A DNA stretch of 64,000 nucleotides from Nocardia elegans NBRC 108235 (GCF_001612845.1 NZ_BDBF01000004.1:81905-145904), one strand, 5' to 3'; shown: positions 18,460-26,920, counted from the first letter of the stretch. Notes: generated by a model from the sequence alone, not told the origin. Translations and numbers: made by a program.

Positions 18460-19380
18460 TCAGCTGTGGCGCAGCGGATCCGGATGTTCGGGGTCCAGAA
18501 TCCACGGTTCGCGCGGCACCGTCGCCGGAGTGAACTGATCCAGTAGCGCGCGCGGTGTCTCACCCCGCAGGCCGAGCGAGGCCGCGAGCAAGGTGAAAAC
18601 CTGACGCGGCGTCTCACCGAGAGCGGTTCTGTCGCGCAGGGTTACGGCACCGTCGCGCTTGGCCAGCCGCGCGCCCTCGGTGTTGAGCACCAGCGGGACG
18701 TGCGCGTAGGAGGGTACGGCGAGTCCGAGGACCGTGGCCAGGTAGGCCTGCCGCGGTGTCGAGGGCAGCAGATCGTCACCGCGAACGACCTGGTCGAAGC
18801 CCTGGGCCGCATCGTCCACCACAACCGCGAGGTTGTAGGCCGCCGTTCCGTCGCCGCGACGCAGCACGAAATCGTCGACCAGCCCGCGATACCGGCCGTG
18901 GATTTCGTCGACGATCTCGAATTCCGTGGTCTGCGAGCGCAGGCGCAGTGCGGCGGGGCGACCCTCGGCGCGCTTGGCCGCCCGCTGCGCCTCGCTCAGG
19001 TCGCGGCAGGTCCCCGGATAGGCGCCCATCGGGCCGTGCGGTGCGGAGACGGCCTTCTGAATCTCCCTTCGCGTGCAGTAACACTCGTAGGTCATGCCGG
19101 CCACGCCGAGCCGCTCGATCGCCGCCGCATACTGCGGGGTGCGATCCGATTGCCGGACCACCTCGCCGTCCCAGTCCAGCCCGATCGCGGCCAAATCCTC
19201 CAGCTGACGCCGCTCCGCACCCGGCCGCACCCGGTCCAGGTCCTCGATCCGCAGCCGGAAATTGCGTGCGGTGCTGCGGGCGAACAACCACGCCAGCAGG
19301 GCGGTGCGGAGATTGCCCAGGTGCAGGTCACCGGAGGGGCTGGGGGCGAAGCGACCCGCCCCGGCGGTATGCGGGATCAT
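18460..19380 (-). CDS. gluQ: Glutamyl-Q tRNA(Asp) synthetase
   Basis: 306 aa, ATG at 19380. A truncated class I glutamyl-tRNA synthetase without an anticodon-binding domain. The HIGH-type motif is HLGN (residues 20-23) after RFAPSPSGDL; zinc-site residues are C100, C102, Y121 and C125; the KMSKS-like motif is RLAKRDGA. The enzyme attaches glutamate to the cyclopentenediol of queuosine-34 in tRNA-Asp, so it implies that this organism carries Q. Its start overlaps the stop of the upstream DUF309 gene (ATGA), forming a two-gene operon. Together with tgt and yhhQ it makes a compact Q-tRNA locus. Confidence 0.9.
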   Translation of the reverse strand: MIPHTAGAGRFAPSPSGDLHLGNLRTALLAWLFARSTARNFRLRIEDLDRVRPGAERRQLEDLAAIGLDWDGEVVRQSDRTPQYAAAIERLGVAGMTYECYCTRREIQKAVSAPHGPMGAYPGTCRDLSEAQRAAKRAEGRPAALRLRSQTTEFEIVDEIHGRYRGLVDDFVLRRGDGTAAYNLAVVVDDAAQGFDQVVRGDDLLPSTPRQAYLATVLGLAVPSYAHVPLVLNTEGARLAKRDGAVTLRDRTALGETPRQVFTLLAASLGLRGETPRALLDQFTPATVPREPWILDPEHPDPLRHS

Positions 19381-19844
19381 CCGCGCAGCCGGGGGCACAG
19401 CGCGTCCTCCGGAATGTCGCGGCCGGCATCCAGATCCGCCAGCAGACCCTCGGCATGTGCGACGAGCCCGGTCGAATCGATGCCGTACGGCGGGGACGGC
19501 GCGGCCGACAACCGGCCGATCGCCCGCTCGAGCAGGGTGCGAGCACCCTTCGGATTGCCGCGCTGGATGTGGGTGATGCCGACGGCGTACTGCGCCAGCC
19601 CCTGCCACAGCATCCTTTCCGCGAACGGTCCGTTCTTCCATGCGGCCTCCAGCACCTCGTGTGCGTTGAAGGCCAGTCCCTCGTTCAGGAGGCGCTGGGC
19701 ATAGTCCAGGGTTTCGTCCGGTGGGAGGTCGAGATCATCCGGAATCCGGGCGACGCCGACGCTACCGGGCGGTAGTGGTCGCCCGAACCGGTCTCGAGGA
19801 CGGGCATTTCGGGCGTGTCCGGCATCGTCGCGATCTCGTTCCAC
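19377..19844 (-). CDS. DUF309 family protein
   Basis: 155 aa from the GTG at 19844, which has GGAGG four bases upstream; an ATG at 19862 would add six residues. The DUF309 core includes FNAHEVLEAAWKNGP, LWQGLAQYAVGITHIQRGNPKGA and LLERAIGRL. It is a small all-helical protein of unknown biochemical function. The 4-bp ATGA overlap with gluQ shows translational coupling, so a role connected to that enzyme is possible but unproven. Confidence 0.8.
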   Translation of the reverse strand: MERDRDDAGHARNARPRDRFGRPLPPGSVGVARIPDDLDLPPDETLDYAQRLLNEGLAFNAHEVLEAAWKNGPFAERMLWQGLAQYAVGITHIQRGNPKGARTLLERAIGRLSAAPSPPYGIDSTGLVAHAEGLLADLDAGRDIPEDALCPRLRG

Positions 19845-20244
19845 CACTCCTCCATGATCCATACCGAGCAACCGCACGGTTTATCCGGGGCGTAGTGCAG
19901 CCGTGCCCGAGCGAATTTCGCGGCCCGGTTTTGTTTAGCGGATCATTCTCCTGTCATTTGGCAATTCCCCCGCTATTAGTGAACGGGAATTATTTATCGC
20001 AATTCGAGTGGTTGAAAGTGAAAAGACGCGGGACATGGATTGTGGGTGCTGCTAGGGTGCTCTCCCGGGGTCAACGCGAGCGCGCACCATGGCGGTGTGT
20101 ACCTCGTGGCCCATTCCGTTCATCGAGTAGTTCGTGCGCTATGACCAGGCGCATCGTGGAGCCGTCGAGTCTCGAGAAACCCGGGTCCGGCGACGAGGGA
20201 AGCATGATTGTCGCGTTATCTACGGTGGTAAAGGAGAGGTTGAG
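19845..20244. other. Gene-free stretch with an AT-rich core
   Basis: No ORF is supported. Bases about 19,930-20,035 are visibly AT-rich against the background. They contain an inverted repeat AATTCCC (19963-19969)/GGGAATT (19985-19991), a candidate operator or promoter region for the DUF397 gene or for the divergent DUF309 gene. Confidence 0.5.
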
Positions 20245-20454
20245 GTGAAGGTTGATTCGGCCGGTGCGGTGTGGCGCAAGAGTAAATACAGCGGCCCCGA
20301 CGGAAACTGTGTCGAGGTCGCTTTTCTGAGTGACGGCAATGTCGGGGTTCGCGATACCAAAGACTGCGGCAGCGGGCCGATTCTGGCTTTCACACCCGGC
20401 GAGTGGGATGCGTTCGTCTCGGGCGTGACCGACGGGAAGTTACGTCCCGCCTGA
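20245..20454 (+). CDS. DUF397 domain protein
   Basis: 69 aa from the GTG at 20245, preceded by AAGGAGAGG at 5-nt spacing. DUF397 blocks are VWRKSKYSGPDGNCVEVAF, VGVRDTKD and FTPGEWDAFVSGV. Family members are usually small partners of an adjacent XRE/HTH_31 regulator and act as antagonists or toxin-antitoxin-like components. No such regulator lies next to it here, so it is an orphan copy. A canonical terminator follows. Confidence 0.85.
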   Translation: MKVDSAGAVWRKSKYSGPDGNCVEVAFLSDGNVGVRDTKDCGSGPILAFTPGEWDAFVSGVTDGKLRPA

Positions 20455-20474
20455 CCCCGGGCGATCAGGTGATG

Positions 20475-20508
20475 GGCCCCGAGTCGATGCGACTCGGGGC
20501 CTTGTTGT
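20475..20508 (+). terminator. Rho-independent terminator after the DUF397 gene
   Basis: GGCCCCGAGTCG (20475-20486) pairs with CGACTCGGGGCC (20490-20501) over an ATG loop, followed by TTGTTGT. Confidence 0.85.
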
Positions 20509-20626
20509 GCCGGTCGGTGCGGCCGATCGCGGGCCCAGCCGGTTGATCTTCCCCGCCACCGAAATACCGTGTCGATGGATCTCGGTCGGTGCGGGATATG
20601 TGGACGGTTGTGGATATCGTCGGCGG

Positions 20627-22054
20627 GTGGATCTACTGACCCCGCAGGATGCCACCAGGTTCTGGCTGTCGCGCCGGGCCTGCAACGACCTGTTCCTGCT
20701 CTACTGCTTCGACGACGCCGGATGGTCCGCCGACGCGCTGCGGGCGGCGGTGATCGCGCGCAGCGCCGAAATCCCGGAGTTGAACGTCCGTATCCGGGAG
20801 CACCGTTTCGCTTATCCGGCCTGGGAGCCTGCGGATTTCGACGAGGCGCAGGTCGTCGTCCACACGTCCGAGGAGCCGCTGTGGACGACTGTGGAAGCCT
20901 CGCTGGGGGAGATTCTGGCGCACTCGGTACCGGCGCGGCGATACACCTGGCGGATCCATCTGTATCGCGGCGTCCCGGACGCGCCGGGCGGATCGGGGCC
21001 CGCACTCGTTGTGGTGCTGCAGCTTTCGCATGCGCTGGCGGACGGAAAACGGGCCGCGCATATCGCGCGCGAGTTGTTGCGAGGCTTGGACGCGGCAGCT
21101 CGCAGGGTCGCCGAACCGGGTGACGGTTCGGATCGCGTCGGATCGTCCACCGGCGCGATGGTCGATCGGCATCACGGCCGCCGGGCGCGAGCCCGGTTCG
21201 CGTCATCTGTGGAAACTCTTGCGGTCGAAGCCCTAGCGCTTCTTTCATTCCTGCCCGGCGTGGCCCGCACGGTGCGGCGCGGATTCGTCGCGGCACATGC
21301 GGACAAGGAATTGAACAGCCTCGCCGAGGCGGGTGAGATTCCCCCCGCGGCAACGAATTTCGCGCCGACCCGGCTGAACCGCCCGCCGGCGCCGGAGCAT
21401 CGGGCCGTCCGCGTGATCGCGGGGGAGAGCCTGCACGTTCCCGGCTATACGGTCACGGTCGTCGCGCTGACCGCGATCTCCGTCGCGATGAGTCGATATC
21501 TCGCCGCCCACGGCGAATCCGCCGACCCGTTGGGTGCGCAGGTCTCGATGGCCCTGCCTGTGGTGACCGATCGAAAAGCTGTCCCGCACAACAACTATCG
21601 CGACCTCGGTGTCGATCTGTGCGTCGCGGAACCGGACCTGCGGCTGCGGGCGCGCCGCATCGCCGGGGCGCTGGCCGAACGACGGATCCGCGCCACCCAT
21701 CCGCTGCAGTGCGCGCGTGACCGCGTCACCGACGCGATCCCGGCCCCGGTTCTCCGTCGCGATATCGCCGGCTATCCCTTGGATCTGGTTCCCGACCGAA
21801 TCTCGGGCCACACCGTGGTCTCCAGCGTCCACCGCGGCGAGGCGGATCTGTCGATCGCCGGCGGCGCGGTCCGCTTCACCGCCGGTTTCCCCGCCCTCGG
21901 CGCGGTGATGCATCTGACCCACGGCCTGCACGGACTCGGAACGACGGTGACCCTGTCGGTCCACGCCGATCCCCAGGTGGTGGATGTGGACGATTACGCC
22001 CGCCGCTTGCGTGGCGCGGTCCGTGAGGTCGGTGCGCGGCTGACCGCCGACTGA
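20627..22054 (+). CDS. WS/DGAT-like acyltransferase-fold protein with altered active-site motif
   Basis: 475 aa from the GTG at 20627, since LLTPQDATRFW is a usual N-terminus. The two-lobed acyltransferase/condensation fold of wax ester synthase/diacylglycerol acyltransferases is suggested by LQLSHALADGKRA (about residues 131-143) and by the C-terminal NNYRDLGVDL and GHTVVSSVHRG blocks. The catalytic HHxxxDG motif reads SHALADG (residues 134-140): the first His is Ser, while the second His (H135) and Asp-Gly remain. It may be an active acyltransferase, since the second His is the catalytic one, or a specialised relative. It stands alone, upstream of helR. Confidence 0.65.
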   Translation: MDLLTPQDATRFWLSRRACNDLFLLYCFDDAGWSADALRAAVIARSAEIPELNVRIREHRFAYPAWEPADFDEAQVVVHTSEEPLWTTVEASLGEILAHSVPARRYTWRIHLYRGVPDAPGGSGPALVVVLQLSHALADGKRAAHIARELLRGLDAAARRVAEPGDGSDRVGSSTGAMVDRHHGRRARARFASSVETLAVEALALLSFLPGVARTVRRGFVAAHADKELNSLAEAGEIPPAATNFAPTRLNRPPAPEHRAVRVIAGESLHVPGYTVTVVALTAISVAMSRYLAAHGESADPLGAQVSMALPVVTDRKAVPHNNYRDLGVDLCVAEPDLRLRARRIAGALAERRIRATHPLQCARDRVTDAIPAPVLRRDIAGYPLDLVPDRISGHTVVSSVHRGEADLSIAGGAVRFTAGFPALGAVMHLTHGLHGLGTTVTLSVHADPQVVDVDDYARRLRGAVREVGARLTAD

Positions 22055-22060
22055 TCGCGG

Positions 22061-22080
22061 AAGAGGTTGGTGCACCTCTT
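22061..22080 (+). repeat. 7-bp inverted repeat upstream of helR
   Basis: AAGAGGT (22061-22067) and ACCTCTT (22074-22080) are separated by 6 nt and lie just after the preceding gene. It could be a weak terminator for that gene or an operator near the helR promoter region. Confidence 0.45.
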
Positions 22081-22106
22081 TCCATATTCAATATATAGCG
22101 GAGTGG

Positions 22107-22126
22107 GGGGCTTGCGGCAAGGCCCC
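22107..22126 (+). promoter_or_regulatory. Rifamycin-associated element (RAE)
   Basis: GGGGCTTGC-GGCAAGGCCCC is an imperfect palindrome that matches, from memory, the rifamycin-associated element described upstream of rifamycin-inactivating and helR genes in actinomycetes. It lies 121 bp upstream of the helR start. An AT-rich stretch, 22083-22098 (containing TATATAG), precedes it and is a possible -10 region. Confidence 0.82.
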
Positions 22127-22247
22127 GGTCGTGCCGCACAATGGCCCGCCGAGGCCGTGTACCTGCGAAAACGGGAGGAGAAGCGCAGCGGCCGAGACGG
22201 ACACGGGTGTCCACATGAACCATGTCGAGCCAGGGAATGAGGGACAC

Positions 22248-24449
22248 ATGTCGGAACCGGGGTATCAGGACGAGTTGCGGGCTGAACAGGACTACGTGTC
22301 CGGGCTCTACGCACGCCTCGACGGCGAGCGCGGCGAGGCGAAGGGCCGCTACAGCGCGGCGTTGCGCGGCAACGGCGGTGCGCTGGTGGACCGCGATGTG
22401 GAGGTGCGCACGCTGGCGCGTGAGGTGAAGCGCTTGGACGTGGCCGACAACGGCCTGTGTTTCGGCCGATTGGACAGCGATTCCGGCGAGCGGTCCTATA
22501 TCGGCCGGATCGGGCTGTTCGACCGGAGCAACGACTTCGAGCCGTTGCTGCTGGACTGGCGGGCTCCGGCGGCACGGGCCTTCTACACCGCCACCGCCGC
22601 CAGCCCGGAGCGGATGCGGCGGCGCCGGCAGTTCCATTCCCGCGGCCGCCGCGTCGTCGACTACACCGACGAGATCTTCGGCCGTCCGGGCGCCGGGGAA
22701 CGCGGGGATGCGGCGCTGCTCGCGGCCGTCGACGCGCCTCGTGGCGAGGGCATGCGCGACATCGTGGCCACCATCCAGGCCGAACAGGACGAGATCATCC
22801 GGCTCGATCATCCCGGCGTGCTGGTGATCGAGGGCGGACCCGGTACCGGCAAGACGGTGGTGGCGCTGCATCGTGTCGCCTATCTGCTCTACACCCAGCG
22901 CGAGCAGATGGAGCGCCACGGCGTTCTCGTGGTCGGACCCAATCCGGCCTTTCTGCGTCATATCGACCGGGTGCTGCCGTCGCTCGGCGAAACCAACGTC
23001 GTCTTCACCACCACGGGCGATCTGGTGCCGGGCCTGCACGTGACCACCGAGGACACTCCGGATGCGGTGCGCATCAAGGGTTCGCTGCGCATGCTGGATG
23101 TGCTCGCCGCCGCGGTCGCGGACCGGCAGTGCTTGCCGGCGGAACCGCTGACCATCGAATTGACCGATGTCACCGCGCGTATCGATGCGGCGACCGCGGA
23201 ATGGGCGCGCGAGGAGGCGCGCACGAGCGGTCTGCCGCACAACGAGGCGCGTGCGGTGTTCCGCGAGATCGTCACCTACGTGATCACCGAGCGCGCGATT
23301 GCGCGGATCGGCAAGGGCTGGATCACCCGCGACGACCGGGAGGCGTGGGAGAACCTGCGGGCCGACCTCGTCGCCGAACTCGCCGAGAGTGAGCAGTTCG
23401 CTGCCGCGCTCGACCAGCTCTGGCCCGTGCTCACCCCGGAAACGCTGCTCGCCGAGCTGTATTCGTCGCCCGAGCGGTTGCGAGCGGCAGGCGCCGACCC
23501 GGCCCTCCGGCGTGCCGACGGCGCGGCGTGGACGGTGTCGGACGTACCGCTGCTCGACGAACTGGTCGATCTGCTGGGCCGGGAGAAGCCGGCGGAGCAC
23601 ACCGCGGAACGCGAACGTGCGGCCGAAGCCCGATATGCCGCAGGCGTTTTGGAGCTCATGACGGGCCGCGAGGATTCGATGGACGACGAGGACCACCTCT
23701 TCGCCACCGACCTGCTCTACGCCGAGGACCTCGCCGACCGATTCGCCGATCGCGATACCCGTGATCTGGCCGAACGCGCCGCCGCCGACCGGGATTGGAC
23801 CTATCGCCATATCGTGGTCGACGAGGCGCAGGAGCTCTCCGAGATGGATTGGCGGGTGCTGATGCGGCGGTGTCCGGGCCGCTCCTTCACCGTGGTCGGC
23901 GACCTCGCCCAGCGTCGTTCGACCGCCGGCGCGACTTCGTGGGACGCCATGCTCGAGCCCTATGTTCCCGGCCGGTGGCGCTATCGCTCCCTGACGGTGA
24001 ACTACCGTACGCCGGCCGAGATCATGGCGGTCGCGGCGGCGGTGCTCGCCGAATTCGCGCCGGATGTGCGGCCACCCGAGTCGGTGCGTGCGTGTGGCGT
24101 ACCGCCGTGGTCGCGCCGGGTCGACGAGAGCGAATTGGCCTCCGCCATCGCGGATTTCGTTCGTGACGAGGAGGGTCGCGAGGGCACCGCCGTCGTGATC
24201 GGTCCGCCCGGCGTGCCCGGCACGGTTCCGGCATCGGAAACGAAGGGCCTCGAGTTCGATGCCGTACTCGTCGTCGAACCGGAGCACATCCTCGCCGACG
24301 GGCCGCGTGGCGCGGCCGAACTCTACGTGGCCCTCACCCGCGCCACCCAGCGCCTCGGAGTTCTGCACCGAGCCCCGCTGCCCGCGGCACTCACCGGTCT
24401 GGTCCCGGTCGCCGAGCCCGCGGCGGCCGGAAATCGCCGCTCCGCGTAG
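22248..24449 (+). CDS. helR: HelD/HelR-type RNA polymerase-recycling ATPase
   Basis: 733 aa from the ATG at 22248 (GAGGGA upstream); an ATG at 22215 is less likely. A UvrD-like superfamily 1 ATPase with a charged N-terminal arm (residues 1-60), Walker A GGPGTGKT (196-203, K202), Walker B VVDEAQELS, and C-terminal motifs KGLEFDAVLVVEPE and YVALTRATQ. HelD/HelR proteins pry stalled RNA polymerase off DNA. HelR members also displace rifamycins from the polymerase and give tolerance. The upstream RAE supports the HelR assignment and rifamycin-inducible expression; without it the general name would be HelD. Confidence 0.88.
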   Translation: MSEPGYQDELRAEQDYVSGLYARLDGERGEAKGRYSAALRGNGGALVDRDVEVRTLAREVKRLDVADNGLCFGRLDSDSGERSYIGRIGLFDRSNDFEPLLLDWRAPAARAFYTATAASPERMRRRRQFHSRGRRVVDYTDEIFGRPGAGERGDAALLAAVDAPRGEGMRDIVATIQAEQDEIIRLDHPGVLVIEGGPGTGKTVVALHRVAYLLYTQREQMERHGVLVVGPNPAFLRHIDRVLPSLGETNVVFTTTGDLVPGLHVTTEDTPDAVRIKGSLRMLDVLAAAVADRQCLPAEPLTIELTDVTARIDAATAEWAREEARTSGLPHNEARAVFREIVTYVITERAIARIGKGWITRDDREAWENLRADLVAELAESEQFAAALDQLWPVLTPETLLAELYSSPERLRAAGADPALRRADGAAWTVSDVPLLDELVDLLGREKPAEHTAERERAAEARYAAGVLELMTGREDSMDDEDHLFATDLLYAEDLADRFADRDTRDLAERAAADRDWTYRHIVVDEAQELSEMDWRVLMRRCPGRSFTVVGDLAQRRSTAGATSWDAMLEPYVPGRWRYRSLTVNYRTPAEIMAVAAAVLAEFAPDVRPPESVRACGVPPWSRRVDESELASAIADFVRDEEGREGTAVVIGPPGVPGTVPASETKGLEFDAVLVVEPEHILADGPRGAAELYVALTRATQRLGVLHRAPLPAALTGLVPVAEPAAAGNRRSA

Positions 24450-24464
24450 CGATGTGGCGGGCCG

Positions 24465-24812
24465 CTAATCGGGCGGCCCGCATCCGCCGCGCATGATCAA
24501 CGCATGTGCCGGACACCACTGGGTCACCGGCAGGCGACTGCGTCCGTTCCCGGTGCGCAACTCGAATTCCACCAGCCCCAGCCACGTTCCGTCCGCCGCC
24601 CGCGCCCAGACGTGCAATCGCCCCGGAATTCGCCCGGTGATCTCGAGCCCGCCCGCCCGCACCTGCCCCGCCACCGCTTCGTGATCGGCCATCCGTGGAT
24701 ACGTGGGGATAGCGGCAGCCACGTCCACCAGCACCGGCATCGGCGGAACCACCACCCGATGCAGCGCGAACTCCCCCTTCTCCGGCCAATGTTCGAACAT
24801 GTGTTCGATCAT
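24465..24812 (-). CDS. Conserved-looking protein of unknown function
   Basis: 115 aa from the ATG at 24812 (TTG at 24830 and ATG at 24800 are alternatives; no clear ribosome site). It has no TM helix and no motif I recognise. The sequence alternates short hydrophobic strands (HRVVVPPMPVLVDVAA; GLEITGRIPGRLHVWAR; GLVEFELRT), suggesting a small beta-rich domain, and ends with two Cys. It follows the O-methyltransferase on the same strand after a 51-bp gap and may belong to the ECF41 transcript. Confidence 0.55.
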   Translation of the reverse strand: MIEHMFEHWPEKGEFALHRVVVPPMPVLVDVAAAIPTYPRMADHEAVAGQVRAGGLEITGRIPGRLHVWARAADGTWLGLVEFELRTGNGRSRLPVTQWCPAHALIMRGGCGPPD

Positions 24813-24863
24813 AAACCGAAGCGCCGACAAATAGCTCGCGGATTCGCCGGCCGCGTCGCAGTG

Positions 24864-25868
24864 TCATCGACTCCGGAACTCCAGTGCGGTCCGCCCGTCC
24901 GCCACCGGTCTCACGGCACGCAGCATCAGACCGCATGTCTCACCCAGCGCCCCCAACTCGGTCACCGTCCGCTCCCGCCCGCCGAAGCACATCGACATGA
25001 ACAGGTCGATCGCCGTATCGGCCCCCCGCCCCCGAATCGGCTCGATCACCACAACCGCCCCGTAAGCCCCTGCGGCGCGGGCGCATTCGGCGAGGATGGC
25101 TGCGGCGAGTTCGTCGTCCCAGTCGTGCAGGATGTCGGACAGAAGGTAGGCATCGGCCCCGGTGGGGAGCGGATCGAAGAAGCTGCCCGCAACGGCGGAC
25201 GCTCGGTGCCTCAGTCCGGACGCCGTGAATCGCTCGGTGGCAGCGGCGGCCGTGGGCGCCAGGTCCAGCACTCGTCCGCGCACGCCGGGATGCGCGCGGA
25301 GGATCGCCGTCAGTAGGGTGCCGTCGCCCCCGCCGACGTCGAGAAAGTCGGGGAAGCGACTCCAGTCGAACCGCGCCGCGATCTGGTCCGCGTAAACCCC
25401 GAAGCGGCAATTCATCTGGGCGTCGAAGGACGTGCGCAGCGCGGGCTCGGCTTCCAGATCGGCCCAGAAATCACGTCCGTACCTGCGCGGATAGGCGGGC
25501 AGGCCGGAAGTGATCGTGCTCAGCAGTTCCACGAAGGCCAGTTCGGCGCGCCCGCCCGCGCTGCCGATATCGAGCAGCAGCAGCGCGAACGGGTCGGGGG
25601 AGTCCGCGCTCATCTGGTTGCCGAGGCTGGTGGGCCGGTAGCGGCCGGACGTCGCTTCGTCGTCGAAGACGCCGACGGTGACCAGATGGTCGAGCAGTCG
25701 ACGGAGCGCGGGAGCGGAGGTGCCGGTGCGAGCCGCCAGTTCGTCGGCGGTCGCGCCCGTGCCGCCCGCATGGTCCACCAGCCGCAGCGTCGCGGCCACG
25801 CGGACGGCCATCGGTGTGGCCAGATCGGCCAGGGCGAGGATCGAGGCGGGTTGCTCCAGCGAATTCAC
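24864..25868 (-). CDS. SAM-dependent O-methyltransferase (small-molecule, DnrK/ASMT-like)
   Basis: 334 aa, GTG start. The N-terminal winged-helix dimerisation domain (ELAARTGTSAPALRRLLDHLVTVGVF) is followed by a Rossmann methyltransferase domain. SAM motif I is FLDVGGGDGTL, with LLSDILHDWDD and VVVIEPIRG downstream, the pattern of plant-type and polyketide O-methyltransferases. The His in ILHDWDD corresponds to the usual catalytic position. The substrate is unknown. It lies 73 bp downstream of the ECF41 sigma gene on the same strand, so it is a candidate member of that regulon. Confidence 0.82.
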   Translation of the reverse strand: MNSLEQPASILALADLATPMAVRVAATLRLVDHAGGTGATADELAARTGTSAPALRRLLDHLVTVGVFDDEATSGRYRPTSLGNQMSADSPDPFALLLLDIGSAGGRAELAFVELLSTITSGLPAYPRRYGRDFWADLEAEPALRTSFDAQMNCRFGVYADQIAARFDWSRFPDFLDVGGGDGTLLTAILRAHPGVRGRVLDLAPTAAAATERFTASGLRHRASAVAGSFFDPLPTGADAYLLSDILHDWDDELAAAILAECARAAGAYGAVVVIEPIRGRGADTAIDLFMSMCFGGRERTVTELGALGETCGLMLRAVRPVADGRTALEFRSR

Positions 25869-25941
25869 CGGCCCAGACTATCCGGCACGCCTACAGCGGC
25901 ATCGAATATTGTTGTGGCGCAGTGGTTGTGGGCCTCGTCGT

Positions 25942-26832
25942 TCAGCGGCTGACGGTGGTCTGCCGTTCGACGCGGGAGAGTTTCTCCGGGTTGCGGACCA
26001 CGTAGAGGCCGGTGATCAGGCCGTCGTCCAGGCGCATTGCCACCACGTCGTCGATTCGTCCGTCGATCCGGACGATCAGTGCGGGGCAGCCGTTGATCTG
26101 GACCGCTTCGACCGTTGCCTCGGTGCGCAGTCGGGGCAGACCGGTACGCAGGGCGCGGGCGACCCGGTCGGCGCCCGCGATCGGCCGCAGGACCGCCTGG
26201 ACCACACCGCCGCCGTCGCCGAGCAGCACCACGTCGGGAGCCAGCATGTCGACCAGATGCTGCAGGTCGCCGGTTTCGATGGCTTGCTGGAAGGCTTCGA
26301 CGGCGCGGCGGGATTCGTCGGCGGACACCACGCCGCGGGGTCGGCGCGCGGCGACGTGAGCCCGTGCGCGATGGGCGATCTGGCGTACCGCGGCGGGCGT
26401 CTTGTCGACGGCCGCGGCGATCTCGTCGTAGCTCAGGTCGAACACCTCGCGCAGCACGAATACCGCTCGTTCCGTCGGTGCGAGCGTTTCCAGCACCAGG
26501 AGCATCGCCATCGATACGCTGTCGGCCAGTTCGACGTCCTCGGCCACATCGGGCGCGGTCAGCAGCGGTTCCGGCAGCCACGGACCGACGTAGGACTCCT
26601 TGCGGCGGCCGAGTGTGCGGAGCCGGGTCAGCGCCTGGCGGGTGACGATCCGGACCAGGTAGGCGCGCTGATCACGGACGTCGTCGAGGTCCACGTCCAC
26701 CCAGCGCAACCAGGTCTCCTGCAGGACGTCCTCGGCGTCGGCGGCCGAACCGAGCATCTCGTAGGCAACCGTGAACAGCAGATTGCGATGGGTGACGAAC
26801 GCTTCGGTGGCGCCGTCGATGCGCTCGCTCAT
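25942..26832 (-). CDS. sigJ: ECF41-family RNA polymerase sigma factor (SigJ-like) with C-terminal SnoaL-like domain
   Basis: 296 aa, ATG at 26832 with AGGAG upstream. Sigma region 2 spans about residues 10-80; the linker has WLPEP (85-89); region 4 spans about 112-165. A SnoaL/NTF2-like extension carries DGGG (206-209) and ends with NPEKL (281-285). WLPEP, DGGG and NPDKL-type motifs define ECF41, in which the fused C-terminal domain regulates activity in place of a separate anti-sigma factor. An exact ECF41-type promoter lies 41 bp upstream. The usual ECF41 partner (carboxymuconolactone decarboxylase, oxidoreductase or epimerase) is absent; an O-methyltransferase follows instead. Confidence 0.9.
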   Translation of the reverse strand: MSERIDGATEAFVTHRNLLFTVAYEMLGSAADAEDVLQETWLRWVDVDLDDVRDQRAYLVRIVTRQALTRLRTLGRRKESYVGPWLPEPLLTAPDVAEDVELADSVSMAMLLVLETLAPTERAVFVLREVFDLSYDEIAAAVDKTPAAVRQIAHRARAHVAARRPRGVVSADESRRAVEAFQQAIETGDLQHLVDMLAPDVVLLGDGGGVVQAVLRPIAGADRVARALRTGLPRLRTEATVEAVQINGCPALIVRIDGRIDDVVAMRLDDGLITGLYVVRNPEKLSRVERQTTVSR

Positions 26833-26873
26833 GGGGGCTCCTGTCCGTGCTGTCTCGACTCCGGCACACACGA

Positions 26874-26900
26874 GACGCTCGCCGGATCCGCCGTGTGACA
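26874..26900 (-). promoter_or_regulatory. ECF41 autoregulated promoter
   Basis: On the minus strand TGTCACA (26900-26894), a 16-nt spacer and CGTC (26877-26874) match the ECF41 promoter pattern TGTCACA-N16-CGTC exactly. It points into the ECF41 sigma gene starting at 26832, so autoregulation is the natural reading. Confidence 0.85.
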
Positions 26901-26920
26901 CCTCCTGCAAGTGATACGCG

